Below, in pieces: positions 25,403 through 35,172 of a DNA stretch of 45,800 bases. The notes beneath the pieces are model-generated. The model was given only the letters and a program-made list of their open reading frames with translations, was not told where the DNA came from and did not search any database. This DNA is from Ktedonobacterales bacterium. GTDB lineage: Bacteria; Chloroflexota; Ktedonobacteria; Ktedonobacterales; Ktedonobacteraceae. The stretch lies in the NCBI GenBank assembly GCA_027451525.1, contig DAIDJF010000030.1, positions 1 through 45,800 of the forward strand. Reading direction: 5' to 3'. The position numbers and the translations under genes were made by a program. Position 1 is the first letter of the stretch, and every line of letters starts with the position of its first letter.

Positions 25403-27418
25403 ATGCATTATCTGGCTCCGCCTTTCAAACAGGGACATGCACACATGCAAAAGCATAGTACCTTTTCACTCGCCATTTTCGCACTCATTCTTCTTATGAG
25501 CGGCCTCCTGTTCAATCTGCTGCTTCCACAGCGTGTATTTGCTAGCGTACAGGCAAAGTCACAAGCGATCTTGCGGTCAACTACATGTCAGGCACAGATA
25601 ACACCGGACGAACATTCACTCTTAATCATCTTGCTTGATCGCTCTGGTAGTATGGGACTGGCAGGTCCAACAGTTGGTGGAACGGACCCTTATAACAATA
25701 GTGCTAGTGTCACCGATGCGTTAGCCGATCTCTGGATTGGACCTATGGCGGTCGTGATCTTCAGCGGCGATAGTGCCCAGACACTTAGTTCACCAGACCA
25801 CACGCAACGAAAAGACCTCAAAGCACAAATTGATGCGTCAACTGCCAGCGGTTACACGCCAATGGATCTGGCATTTCAAAAAGCACAAACATTGCTCCAA
25901 CAACAAGGGTATCCTGCAGGCTCGCGTATTGTCCTGATCACAGATGGCTTTCCACAGACAGCAAGTGATCCACAAGGCAATTTGCATGAGCAACCGGATA
26001 TCCTTAATAACCTGACCCCACAATTACACAAGGAGTGCGTCCCACTGTATGCCTTTGGTCTGGCAGCAGGCTATACGGACACACAGACGAGGAATTCGGC
26101 GCAACATTTTCTCACACAAGCCACAACAAACGCTGATGGCACACCCAACGGCTTCTACTACAATGTTCCAGATACAACGACACTGGCAAACGCGGTCCTT
26201 GCGCTTTATGCGCAATGGCGTGGCCTGGAATTTCACAAGATCGACGAAGATACCGTCAACAATGACTATCAGTTGGCACTCGATAGCAGTTTCCAGGAAG
26301 CCAGCATTATTACGTTCCATAGTGGAGATTTTACGGGACAAAACAAGCCATTGGCGACCAAAAGTGGACAAAATATCGCGTCTCAAGAAGTTACGATATC
26401 CACGGGCAATCACGACAAATATGAGATCGATACATTGCAACCCCCCATAGCACCAGATACCTATATAGTGGATACAGGCGGCGACACGCAGGCCCTTGTC
26501 TTCACACTCGTCAAATCGACGCGCACGCTGCAAATCGTGAAGCCGACGCGCACGAACAAAGCCTATACAGGAGGGTCGGTGACTATCTGGGTCCATCTGC
26601 TAGATCAGGGAACAGCATTTGTGCCAGCTGCCAACGAACAGAAGATTTTCCAGGCCACAGTCATAGAAACCGTTCACGGCAAACAACTTCCGCCACAGAC
26701 CGTTCCTTTGACGCAGCAACAGGCGGGTAGCGACATCTTTGCGGGCACATACGCCGTTCCGGTCGACACACAGCCGGAGAAAACAGCCGTGACAATTGGT
26801 ACGCTGGAGATCAGTGGCTACTCGAAATATCAGGGCATCGTACACACGACCCAGGCATCAGTCATCATTCCGGTTGTGATTCCAGCACTGGTAATTCCCC
26901 CCGTGCCACCAAAACCGTGTCCTGCCACCTGCGTTATCCAGAGAAATCTGCTGTGGTTAATCGTGCTGGCGGCAGTACTCCTGCTAGGGCTAATAGCGTT
27001 AATCTGCTACATCCGCTGGCGCAATGCTTCCAAGCCATATGGTTACCTGGTCAGCGCAATGAACGATGATAGCGCGGTGCCGCTAGGAACATATCGGCCT
27101 TTCTGGAGTAATTGCCTCCATCCTTCACAGATCACGATGAAAGAACTGGCAAGCTATCCAAACGGCCTCACTGTCACCGGTTCTCTCCTCAGTGAGCCAC
27201 TGGCAATTAGCTTCACAGAGCAAGGAATCTTTTTAAAGCTCATGCAGGGAACATCCTCAAATGTAACAGTCGTAACAGAGGGCGAAGAGATGCAATTCAG
27301 CGCAACACGGCGCACAATCCAACTTAAAGAGGATAGCGAAATCAGATGCGGAGGGTTCCCTGTAGCAAACTACCGTACAATTGTGGCGATAGCCTTTAAT
27401 ACCTATTCTTCCCTCTAA
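25403..27418 (+). CDS. Membrane-anchored von Willebrand A domain protein
   Basis: A 671-residue surface protein. A signal peptide or anchor (LAIFALILLMSGLLFNLLLP) is followed by an extracellular vWA domain with an intact metal site: LIILLDRSGSMG (DxSxS near residue 79), a TPM threonine and LITDGFP. About 300 residues of beta-rich sequence follow, then a membrane segment (LLWLIVLAAVLLLGLIALICYI) near 535-560 and a cytoplasmic tail of about 110 residues with a small beta domain. The ATG at 25403 has AGGAG 7 nt upstream; the TTG at 25325 lies inside the promoter. It precedes the tubulin-like gene by 46 nt, and the tail could bind that protein. Confidence 0.85.
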   Translation: MHYLAPPFKQGHAHMQKHSTFSLAIFALILLMSGLLFNLLLPQRVFASVQAKSQAILRSTTCQAQITPDEHSLLIILLDRSGSMGLAGPTVGGTDPYNNSASVTDALADLWIGPMAVVIFSGDSAQTLSSPDHTQRKDLKAQIDASTASGYTPMDLAFQKAQTLLQQQGYPAGSRIVLITDGFPQTASDPQGNLHEQPDILNNLTPQLHKECVPLYAFGLAAGYTDTQTRNSAQHFLTQATTNADGTPNGFYYNVPDTTTLANAVLALYAQWRGLEFHKIDEDTVNNDYQLALDSSFQEASIITFHSGDFTGQNKPLATKSGQNIASQEVTISTGNHDKYEIDTLQPPIAPDTYIVDTGGDTQALVFTLVKSTRTLQIVKPTRTNKAYTGGSVTIWVHLLDQGTAFVPAANEQKIFQATVIETVHGKQLPPQTVPLTQQQAGSDIFAGTYAVPVDTQPEKTAVTIGTLEISGYSKYQGIVHTTQASVIIPVVIPALVIPPVPPKPCPATCVIQRNLLWLIVLAAVLLLGLIALICYIRWRNASKPYGYLVSAMNDDSAVPLGTYRPFWSNCLHPSQITMKELASYPNGLTVTGSLLSEPLAISFTEQGIFLKLMQGTSSNVTVVTEGEEMQFSATRRTIQLKEDSEIRCGGFPVANYRTIVAIAFNTYSSL

Positions 27419-27464
27419 GGGAGAACGATCTTTTACTGAACTTTCATTAAGAAAGGAAGCAATC

Positions 27465-30035
27465 ATGGCACAAAAACTGCTTGTACTGTCTCTAGGCACA
27501 ACAGGAGGTGAGGTAGGGCTGGCTTTTAAAAAGCAGATGGAGCAACGCGCCCTCAACGGTTTCTATTATCGCGTTCTCTACATGGACACGGCAGATTACC
27601 TTGTGCGTAGCGGTATGGTTGCCGACAGTGAATTCATCCATTTGAGTATTAGCAACCACTTCCTGCGCAATACGATTGCCTCGGATATCAACCGTAATCC
27701 GCTCTTTCGCGACCTGCTCTACCAAGAGGCACCACCGCCATCACCGAGTGCGCAAGGAGCTGGCAATGTGCGCTATTGTGCCGCTGCCATTCTCAGTATG
27801 AAGGGTATGCGCGAGACCATCAAAAGCAAGATCAGCACTTTTATCGAGCAACTTTCGACGCAAGGGGATCGCCGCCCTGACATCGCCTTTGCTATCGTTA
27901 TTAGTGCCGTTGGTGCAACCGGCAGTGGTGCGGCAGAGCTCTTACTGCCGCTGGTCTTAGAGGCTGCCGATGGGGCAGGCATCGTGAATCCCAAGTGCGA
28001 CATTATCATTCTGCATCCTACAACGGCGGTGGATTCGTCGCTACTGCTCGCCAACGCTGAAGCTCTCTACATCGAGATGGCAGCCCGGCACAATGATCGC
28101 ATTTACAACCGTTATGCTGGACGGCGCGTCGTCGTGGGCAGTGGTGGACAGCAATACAAAATATCCGAACTTGTTGATATGGAGAAAGCCGCTGCAACAC
28201 TGCTCCGCCTTTCCATGGACCCACTTTCTGGCATCGCGCAACAATACTGGGGCAGTTTGCCCAACAGACATGTGTTGCGCCGCACAGAAAAAGAGACAGG
28301 GTTACCAACTCATCTGTCATCCGCTACCCCGATCACCATCAACCTGGGCGATTTGGGGCAACAGGTTATCACTATCGATAGTGCGCGTCTGGCAAGCCGC
28401 ATCGTGCTCGGCCCTGTCAAGCAGGAAACCGCCCAAAAGACGACCAACACGCTGTTGCTGAGCACACTCAACTTCTCAAGCTTCAAAAAATTACTCGACC
28501 AGTTGACCCGCACTATTCGTAGCGAGAGTAGCGCGCTTACAGAAACAGGTATGCAACGTCTGAAGCCCGTACAGCAAGCTGACACGCTGGAACAGAGCTA
28601 CCGTAAGGACCTGGAACGGATTAATGGTGCCGCAGAACAGATACAAAAAACAGCGGCAGAGATGTTCCGCCAATGGGAAAGCGCATTGCAGGCAGAAGGT
28701 ATTAAGCATATTAAAGGAGGCAACGCCATTGCACAGCTTGTTACGCACTATAACGAACTGTTACTCACAGTACGCAACCTGCAAAGCGAGGCCATTCGCT
28801 ACCAGCCCAACCAGAATCCAACGGAAGTAGATCTGCGCCAGGCATTCGCTGACTTGCGCAACAGGAAGCAACGACTGCAAACAGTAATCAATGCAACGCA
28901 ACAACGCTTGCGCAATCTGACCGAAGAGTCTGCGCTTTCGATGGCAACAGCCCTCCTCAACGAGTTGGAACAGCTCTGCGTTGATACGATCAGCCGTTTG
29001 AATACCTTCATTAATGCTACGGAAGAGCAGTACGCCAATCAACCTGGCTGGAATACCGATACGCCAACACTGAGAGTGCATGATGATTATCCTCTTTCTA
29101 TCCCTGCACTGACTGATCCAAAAGATATGCTGCGCTACTATAATCGCGTCAGCATCTTCGGAGCAAGCAACACCACAGGAGGACATACAAGTTTTCGCAG
29201 CAGCACCCAGAAACAGGACTCACAAGCGCGTTTCCTGGAAGAACTGGAACGGGTTGCGATGCTAGAGCATTTCTTTGATGGGCAATATTACCTGATTCTT
29301 GACCTGCTCAAACATTATGTCGAGGAACGCGTCCAGGAACGATTGAGCAACTACTCCATCCTCGATATCTACGAGGATATTGGGCAGGCTGCACTACAAC
29401 ATAGCATACAAATGGCCCTGGAACGAGCGCATCCCCTGGTCACGCTGACCAGAGAATATGCGACAAACAGCATTGGTGAATGCTATGTCAGTGGACATTG
29501 GCGTAACCCAACGCAACGCAGCATGCTCGAACGCAGCATCAAACAGGTTTCACAGGCAACAAAGATCTTCGAGTCTGAGGACCCCACTGAAATTGTCATC
29601 TTTTACTTTATCGATGGGCTAGCCCTCCCTTCGATTAACGACCTGTCTGGCCGCTGTTTCGCGGCATTTCTTGAAGAGCGCAAAACCTGGATACGCGAGT
29701 ATCGCGCCTTCCTCAAGCAACGTACAGTGCGCAGACGGCAAGAAGACTTTTCGGGCATTCCCGTCTACAACAGCAATTACAATGAGCAGCTCATTATTCA
29801 GCAAGGTATTGTTTGCAAGCTCTACAATGCACGCATGGGCAACGTTGGAGAATACACCTCTGCCGACTTACCAGAACTGGCCTGCATTGACGAGGAAGAC
29901 TCCGATTTTGAGGAGCTACGTCCCGAAACGCCCAGAGCCAGAGGTCAAAACGGTCATCAAGCGGATAGCATACTCAGTGCAGACATGACTGAACAATCTA
30001 CACAACCGAGAAGAGATCCTTCTGATCAGGGATAA
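27465..30035 (+). CDS. Divergent tubulin/FtsZ-superfamily protein
   Basis: An 856-residue cytoplasmic protein whose first 200 residues follow the tubulin/FtsZ GTPase order: KLLVLSLGTTGGEVGLAF (loop like FtsZ GVGGAGGNAV), VLYMDTADY (like NTDAQ), then AFAIVISAVGATGSGAAELLLPLVLEA with GATGSG at 150-155 in the place of the signature GGGTGTG, and CDIIILHP. The first Gly of the signature is altered, so GTP hydrolysis is uncertain. The rest (about 350-700) is helical with coiled-coil-like stretches, much longer than FtsZ. It resembles the Tubulin_2-type proteins and the FtsZ-like families described by Makarova and Koonin, in which a vWA protein is also a neighbour. AAAGGAAG lies upstream. Confidence 0.75.
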   Translation: MAQKLLVLSLGTTGGEVGLAFKKQMEQRALNGFYYRVLYMDTADYLVRSGMVADSEFIHLSISNHFLRNTIASDINRNPLFRDLLYQEAPPPSPSAQGAGNVRYCAAAILSMKGMRETIKSKISTFIEQLSTQGDRRPDIAFAIVISAVGATGSGAAELLLPLVLEAADGAGIVNPKCDIIILHPTTAVDSSLLLANAEALYIEMAARHNDRIYNRYAGRRVVVGSGGQQYKISELVDMEKAAATLLRLSMDPLSGIAQQYWGSLPNRHVLRRTEKETGLPTHLSSATPITINLGDLGQQVITIDSARLASRIVLGPVKQETAQKTTNTLLLSTLNFSSFKKLLDQLTRTIRSESSALTETGMQRLKPVQQADTLEQSYRKDLERINGAAEQIQKTAAEMFRQWESALQAEGIKHIKGGNAIAQLVTHYNELLLTVRNLQSEAIRYQPNQNPTEVDLRQAFADLRNRKQRLQTVINATQQRLRNLTEESALSMATALLNELEQLCVDTISRLNTFINATEEQYANQPGWNTDTPTLRVHDDYPLSIPALTDPKDMLRYYNRVSIFGASNTTGGHTSFRSSTQKQDSQARFLEELERVAMLEHFFDGQYYLILDLLKHYVEERVQERLSNYSILDIYEDIGQAALQHSIQMALERAHPLVTLTREYATNSIGECYVSGHWRNPTQRSMLERSIKQVSQATKIFESEDPTEIVIFYFIDGLALPSINDLSGRCFAAFLEERKTWIREYRAFLKQRTVRRRQEDFSGIPVYNSNYNEQLIIQQGIVCKLYNARMGNVGEYTSADLPELACIDEEDSDFEELRPETPRARGQNGHQADSILSADMTEQSTQPRRDPSDQG

Positions 30036-30107
30036 ATAGAAAGTGACATAGCGGGCAAGAACGCAGGCATTTTAAAACGAGCAGTATTCATCGAAGGAGT
30101 ATATTCT

Positions 30108-33100
30108 ATGACCACGCAACGCCCAAGAACATCTTCCCTTGAGGGGATGGCACTTCCGACGGCGGCCCTGGTACTGGATACTCGTAACCAGACTCCAGGC
30201 AACTACGTACTAAAAACATTACAGGCCGAGATAGATACCCTGTGCCAGGATTTGCATACCGAGCAGATCCGCCAGTGGCGTTATCTCAAGCATTTTATCG
30301 ACTATCAGACAATTGGCTCACTTGACCCTAGTGAGTTGCAAAAGTACCGTGAGCCATACGCCAACACACGCCCTACGTCTACTACCAGTGCGCAGCAAGA
30401 GCACTATGTGCCATCATTGATGGGGCGGGTAGACACACATACTAACCCAACGCTTTTCCGGGGCACACCACAGCGGCAAGACATTGATGGCATCCCCGAA
30501 GGCAATTTCAAAGATCGCATTCGCAGCATTTTGCGCCGTTGTGACCAACTGCGCACCAAACGTGTGAATGCCACAAGCGATCTTGGCAATAACGGGCAAC
30601 TTGGCCCAACACGCCTGGAAAATATTGTGCGCGTTATCCTGCTTGCCGATGCGCAGAACAAAGAGTCTCTGGCTACAGCAGCGACGTACGCGGCATATCT
30701 GCGCGAAGAGACGCTGTTTCAAAATACCTACCGTGAGCAGCTCTTGCTCAGTACGATTATCATCTGCTTGAATCATGATAATCGCGGTCAGGCACCACAA
30801 CAGATCATTGAGTCATTAAGTTGGATGGACAACGATACCTGGCCCCATATTGACTCCTGCATTTTCGTAGAAAAATATGGAGAACACGGGGCACGTTTGA
30901 CCAGCGAAACGCAAGAAGAGCATATCGAGTTTTTGCTGTATACGTTGCTGATTACTGATCCCTATCAGCTACGCATCGATATCGACAAGCCAGACCTGAG
31001 CGCGTTTCTTTCACAGAGCAAAAAAGTGCGTATGCTTCCAAGCGATAAGTGCTATAGTATCGGACTTTCAGCGTTTACTTACTCGGTACGCTGGGGACGC
31101 ATGCTGATTAATAACGGACTGACGGCCCATATTGCGGAGGAATGGAACGATAGCTCCACGCAGTTATCCAGAGATGAGACCATACGCATTGCCAGCCAAT
31201 GGTTTGAAACACAATTTACTACTGTGTATAACGCCATTCCCACACAAATAGCAGGCGATCTACCAGAACTGCTGGGATTGACACGCGCTGAAAAGGTAAT
31301 CCAAGAGGAAAGCACACTCTTCCCTCAGCGCACATTTGATTGGAGCATTGGTCGAGACTCTTTGACAAGACTCGATCATTATAAGGCCGATATAGAGTCT
31401 ACCTATAGCGCACTTAGTCCACAAGAGCCTGGTTTACAAGATGCCATTCATAGCGTGCCAAGAATCCATGACTATGCCAGTCGTTGGACTGGTGATGCCG
31501 GCAGCCCTTTCATGCAGGTTCTCACAAACGCCTATCGTGTTCTAACAGAGAAACCATTCTTTACAGGCACAAAAGGCGCATTACCACGAGCCAAGCATCA
31601 GTTAAACGAACTGGCAGCCGTTATTGCCGAGCGTCATCGCACTCACGATGGTGAACAGCCAGAAATTGTTCAACAATGGACCGCACTCAATACGCTCTAC
31701 GCGAGAAACAGAAGCGATCTGGATGCGATGAATCAGAAATTTCCATTGTTGGGGAGCAAATTCAAAGGGGCAATGCAGTGGCTTTCCCTTTTACTATGGG
31801 ATATTGCCATCGGTGCAGCGATACTCTCTGGGTTAGCTTGGGTTTATCACCTGATCCCCAATGTTGCACCTGCTATGGCACAATTTCTCGGTCAATCGGT
31901 CGTATTCTTACCGTCATTGACTATCTTCTCGCTCATCTCTTTTATTCTCGCCTTCACACTCATTATTATCATTTCTGCAATTGGTCGACGGCAGATATTC
32001 GGAAATTCGGCTTCGCCGCTGCGCGTTGAAGTGGTCTTTCTGCTCTCGCTCGTCATTTTTAGCATCTTTGGCGGGATAGTCAGCATTTCCCTCCGCGCTC
32101 TGGCTACCGATATCGTTAGCCTGGGGGTAATATCCTGGCTCTCCTCACTGCCCTATATCAGTGTACTCACGTTGGTCATCGCCCTGGTTGTCTCCGCTAT
32201 TGAGGTAATGTACTTCTTTAAGTGGCATGGCGATGTAGAACGCGAACGGCAACGCATCGCTCAAGAAATCAATACACAACACACACAAACAATTGCCAGT
32301 GTCAAAAAATACCTTGCAGAGGCGTTCCTCTTTGCTATTCTGAAGCGGGCCTTGCTCATAGACGAAGCCTGGGAAAACCCTGGTCACTACTACACCGACA
32401 TCCGTGAGCTCAGTATGCTATTGGCAAATGTGCAGCAAAACGCCAGCGAACAATACGAGACCACGCAACAGCACCTGGAGCGTATCGCGGAACACGAGAT
32501 CAGAGGGCCTGAGTCCGATAAGCTCTACCTGCGTGAAGAACTGCTTGATGTCACGGCACTGGATGCGCGTCTCAATGAACTCAAAGCCACCATGCATACC
32601 AGCTCTACGTTCATTGATTTCACCGAAATTTTGCTGCGCGCGCCTAGTGCGGAATTACCAACGGCAATTTTACGACATATCGAGAGCAAGCAACGCACTA
32701 CACAAGCTCAATTTCTCGGTAACAACTACCAGAAAGCTGCTTACTTGCTGCTTTCCATGCTAGCAGCACAAGCCATTGAGCTTACACTCGAAGAACCTCA
32801 TCTCTTGAACGCTGAATCGAGCCAGTTAGAGAAACGTTTTAAGGCCCTGGATCAACGCTATCAGAACATCCAGATCAGCAATCTGTTGCTGCAAATCAAA
32901 AATATGTTCTCAGCAAAAATGGGCACACGCCGCGCACAGTCACAGGTTGATACCAATCAGGCGGTCACTGCACTGACAGCCTGGACACAGACATTCTGGG
33001 AAAATGATCAGCACTTGCAGGATTTGTTAACCCTCGAAGGCGTTGTTGCACGTATGGAACATCGTAATTATGAGGCGCAAACTGTTCGTACCAAATTCAT

Positions 33101-33533
33101 TATCCGCTCGGCTCCTACCAGTCGTAGCATTTCGATTGGGCAACCACGTGACGCCTATATCCTGGTACACCCATCAGCACACAATTCACGCCTGGTGCGT
33201 AATCTGGATATTCCCGGTCGCGAAATCTCATTCCCAGACGATGAGTTGTTTGCGCTACTCTCGCTCTCGTACTACGTAGCACAACCATACGAAGTTCAGG
33301 AGGAACCAGTACAGCAACTTCCGCAAGGATTTGTGAATGGCACACATGCGGGTCTCTTGCCTGGCAATGGCAGACAACACGCAGAAGCCGCTATCAATGA
33401 CGAGATACCTATCGTTAACGCACAAACACCTATCGTTGACGAACAGATGCCTATCACCTACGCACAAACACCTATCGCAGACGAACAGACGGTTCTTTTA
33501 GACGAGAACCGTAACGGAGCATCACCTGCATAA
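30108..33533 (+). CDS. Large multi-pass membrane protein of the tubulin-like/vWA operon
   Basis: An 1141-residue protein in no family I know. Residues 1-550 are soluble and mainly helical. Between about 555 and 705 there are four or five membrane segments (LSLLLWDIAIGAAILSGLAW, SLTIFSLISFILAFTLIIII, VVFLLSLVIFSIFGGIV, ISVLTLVIALVVSAIEVMYF). The 430 residues after them are strongly helical with coiled-coil character, and the C-terminus ends in seven-residue repeats. AAGGAG lies 8 nt before the ATG, 72 nt after the tubulin-like gene. The topology, soluble-membrane-coiled coil, would suit a membrane scaffold that tethers the tubulin-like polymer, but this is inference. A terminator follows. Confidence 0.8.
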   Translation: MTTQRPRTSSLEGMALPTAALVLDTRNQTPGNYVLKTLQAEIDTLCQDLHTEQIRQWRYLKHFIDYQTIGSLDPSELQKYREPYANTRPTSTTSAQQEHYVPSLMGRVDTHTNPTLFRGTPQRQDIDGIPEGNFKDRIRSILRRCDQLRTKRVNATSDLGNNGQLGPTRLENIVRVILLADAQNKESLATAATYAAYLREETLFQNTYREQLLLSTIIICLNHDNRGQAPQQIIESLSWMDNDTWPHIDSCIFVEKYGEHGARLTSETQEEHIEFLLYTLLITDPYQLRIDIDKPDLSAFLSQSKKVRMLPSDKCYSIGLSAFTYSVRWGRMLINNGLTAHIAEEWNDSSTQLSRDETIRIASQWFETQFTTVYNAIPTQIAGDLPELLGLTRAEKVIQEESTLFPQRTFDWSIGRDSLTRLDHYKADIESTYSALSPQEPGLQDAIHSVPRIHDYASRWTGDAGSPFMQVLTNAYRVLTEKPFFTGTKGALPRAKHQLNELAAVIAERHRTHDGEQPEIVQQWTALNTLYARNRSDLDAMNQKFPLLGSKFKGAMQWLSLLLWDIAIGAAILSGLAWVYHLIPNVAPAMAQFLGQSVVFLPSLTIFSLISFILAFTLIIIISAIGRRQIFGNSASPLRVEVVFLLSLVIFSIFGGIVSISLRALATDIVSLGVISWLSSLPYISVLTLVIALVVSAIEVMYFFKWHGDVERERQRIAQEINTQHTQTIASVKKYLAEAFLFAILKRALLIDEAWENPGHYYTDIRELSMLLANVQQNASEQYETTQQHLERIAEHEIRGPESDKLYLREELLDVTALDARLNELKATMHTSSTFIDFTEILLRAPSAELPTAILRHIESKQRTTQAQFLGNNYQKAAYLLLSMLAAQAIELTLEEPHLLNAESSQLEKRFKALDQRYQNIQISNLLLQIKNMFSAKMGTRRAQSQVDTNQAVTALTAWTQTFWENDQHLQDLLTLEGVVARMEHRNYEAQTVRTKFIIRSAPTSRSISIGQPRDAYILVHPSAHNSRLVRNLDIPGREISFPDDELFALLSLSYYVAQPYEVQEEPVQQLPQGFVNGTHAGLLPGNGRQHAEAAINDEIPIVNAQTPIVDEQMPITYAQTPIADEQTVLLDENRNGASPA
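33405..33509 (+). repeat. 21-nt tandem repeat coding PI(V/A/T)xxQ units
   Basis: Four 21-nt units at 33405, 33426, 33447 and 33468, and a decayed fifth at 33489, encode IPIVNAQ, TPIVDEQ, MPITYAQ, TPIADEQ and TVLLDEN. The units match best in the order 2/4 and 1/3, suggesting growth by a 42-nt double unit. This is the disordered tail of the large membrane protein. Confidence 0.9.
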
Positions 33534-33548
33534 TTCATGAGCTAACAA

Positions 33549-33580
33549 AAGAGAACTGGGCCAATTGACCCAGTTCTCTT
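33549..33580. terminator. Bidirectional terminator
   Basis: A 12-bp perfect stem (AAGAGAACTGGG / CCCAGTTCTCTT) with an 8-nt loop lies between two convergent genes. T-rich sequence follows on the plus strand (CTCATTTT), and on the minus strand TTTTG follows, so it can stop both the vWA/tubulin-like operon and the aldehyde dehydrogenase transcript. Confidence 0.85.
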
Positions 33581-33614
33581 CTCATTTTCTGGCACAGGTA
33601 ACACTGCTACCCTA

Positions 33615-35111
33615 CTATGCCGGGTCGCCGAAGATGGTGTAGTGCCAGCCTTTGCGCGCCTCTCCGCTCAGTTCGACCATCACATGCTTGACTTGCGTGT
33701 ATTCCTCAAACGAGTACATCGACATATCTTTGCCGATGCCACTCTCTTTGTAACCGCCGTGTGGCATCTCTGAGGTCAAGGGCAGGTGATCGTTGACCCA
33801 GACCGTGCCGAATTTGAGGTCGCGGGCGGCACGCATCGCCTTAAAGACATCGCGCGTCCAAACCGAGGCCGCCAGACCATAGACAACGCCATTGGCCTTC
33901 GCGATCACCTCTTCTTCTGCCTTGAAGCGCGAGACAACAATCACTGGACCAAAAACCTCGCTCTGTACGATCTCGGCATCTTGCCGCTCCTCTGCAACCA
34001 CAGTCGGCTCGAAGAAGAAACCGCTCTCAAAGCCTGCAATTGAGGCACGCTTGCCACCGAGCAGAATATTGGCACCAGAGCGCAGGGCACGCTCGACATA
34101 GCCCTCGACCGAGTTGCGCTGACGAGCGGAGATCAACGGCCCCATGTCCGTGCTTTCGCTGGTTGGGTCGCCTACGCGAATCTGCTTCACTTTGCTCAAA
34201 AACGAAGCCATAAAGGCATCGTAAATGCTTTCATGCACGTAGATACGTGTCGCGGCGGTACAGTCCTGGCCGCAGTTGACATAGCCACCAACGACCGCGC
34301 CATTGGCTGCCGCCTCGATATCGGCATCTTCATAGACGATAAAGGGAGCCTTACCGCCCAATTCCAGATGGACGCGCTTGATCGTGTCGGCGGCAGCGCG
34401 CATCACATATTTGCCACTGCGCGTACTGCCTGTAATCGAGACCATGTTGACATCTTTATGGCTTGCCAGGCTAGGGGCAATATCAGGACCATCGGCAATA
34501 ATATTCAGCACGCCCGCAGGAATGCCCGCCTCTAAAGCCAGTTCACCAAGTTTCAGGGCCGTCAGTGGCGTCTCAGGCGATGGTTTGAAAACAACGGTAT
34601 TGCCAGCAGCTAGGGCAGGCCCCAGTTTCCAGGCGGCCATCATAAAGGGATAGTTCCAGGGAGCGACCGAGGCTACCACGCCGACAGGCTCGCGTCGAAT
34701 GATGCTGGTATGACCGCCTGTATATTCACTGGACCCTGTTCCGGCCAAATGACGGGCCGCTCCCGCGAAGAAGTGCAAGTTATCGGTCGCGAAGGGAATG
34801 TCGCTATCACGTGCCAGCTTGATCGGTTTGCCGGTGTCCTGCGATTCCAGAGTCGCAATTTCTCCTGCGTGCGCCTCAATCAGGCTTGCCAGTTTCTCTA
34901 AGGTCGCAGCGCGCGCCGCATGAGGTAGGCCAGACCAGCGTCCATCATCAAAAGCCGCGCGTGCCGCCGCAACCGCACGATTCATATCAGCAAGTGTGGT
35001 TTCAGGAACCTCGGCAATCACCGCGCCCGTCGCAGGGCTGATATCGCTATAGGTCCTGCCCGTGCTGCTCTCTACCAATTCGCCATTGATGAGTAGTTTA
35101 TACTCGCTCAT
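33615..35111 (-). CDS. patD: Gamma-aminobutyraldehyde dehydrogenase-like aldehyde dehydrogenase
   Basis: A 498-residue NAD(P)-dependent aldehyde dehydrogenase. APWNYPFMMAAWK is the cofactor/tetramer segment; the general base Glu250 is in LELGGKAP and the nucleophile Cys284 in NCGQDCTAATRIYV, a form close to the PatD/YdcW group. PHGGYKESGIGKDMS near the end is typical of aminoaldehyde and betaine aldehyde enzymes. With the putrescine aminotransferase upstream the likely reaction is 4-aminobutanal to GABA. The start at 35111 has GGGG 8 nt upstream; the ATG at 35159 adds a tail without family similarity. Betaine aldehyde dehydrogenase is the alternative. Confidence 0.8.
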   Translation of the reverse strand: MSEYKLLINGELVESSTGRTYSDISPATGAVIAEVPETTLADMNRAVAAARAAFDDGRWSGLPHAARAATLEKLASLIEAHAGEIATLESQDTGKPIKLARDSDIPFATDNLHFFAGAARHLAGTGSSEYTGGHTSIIRREPVGVVASVAPWNYPFMMAAWKLGPALAAGNTVVFKPSPETPLTALKLGELALEAGIPAGVLNIIADGPDIAPSLASHKDVNMVSITGSTRSGKYVMRAAADTIKRVHLELGGKAPFIVYEDADIEAAANGAVVGGYVNCGQDCTAATRIYVHESIYDAFMASFLSKVKQIRVGDPTSESTDMGPLISARQRNSVEGYVERALRSGANILLGGKRASIAGFESGFFFEPTVVAEERQDAEIVQSEVFGPVIVVSRFKAEEEVIAKANGVVYGLAASVWTRDVFKAMRAARDLKFGTVWVNDHLPLTSEMPHGGYKESGIGKDMSMYSFEEYTQVKHVMVELSGEARKGWHYTIFGDPA

Positions 35112-35172
35112 ACCATAGCCCCTTTCAAATACAGAACGTGTACCGTTTTCGTGAGCCAATTCGTCTTTTCAT

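Noticed and set aside
26024..26596. 190-codon minus-strand frame within the vWA gene
   Set aside because: No motif and no initiation signal; the vWA protein is supported by its metal site and membrane segments.
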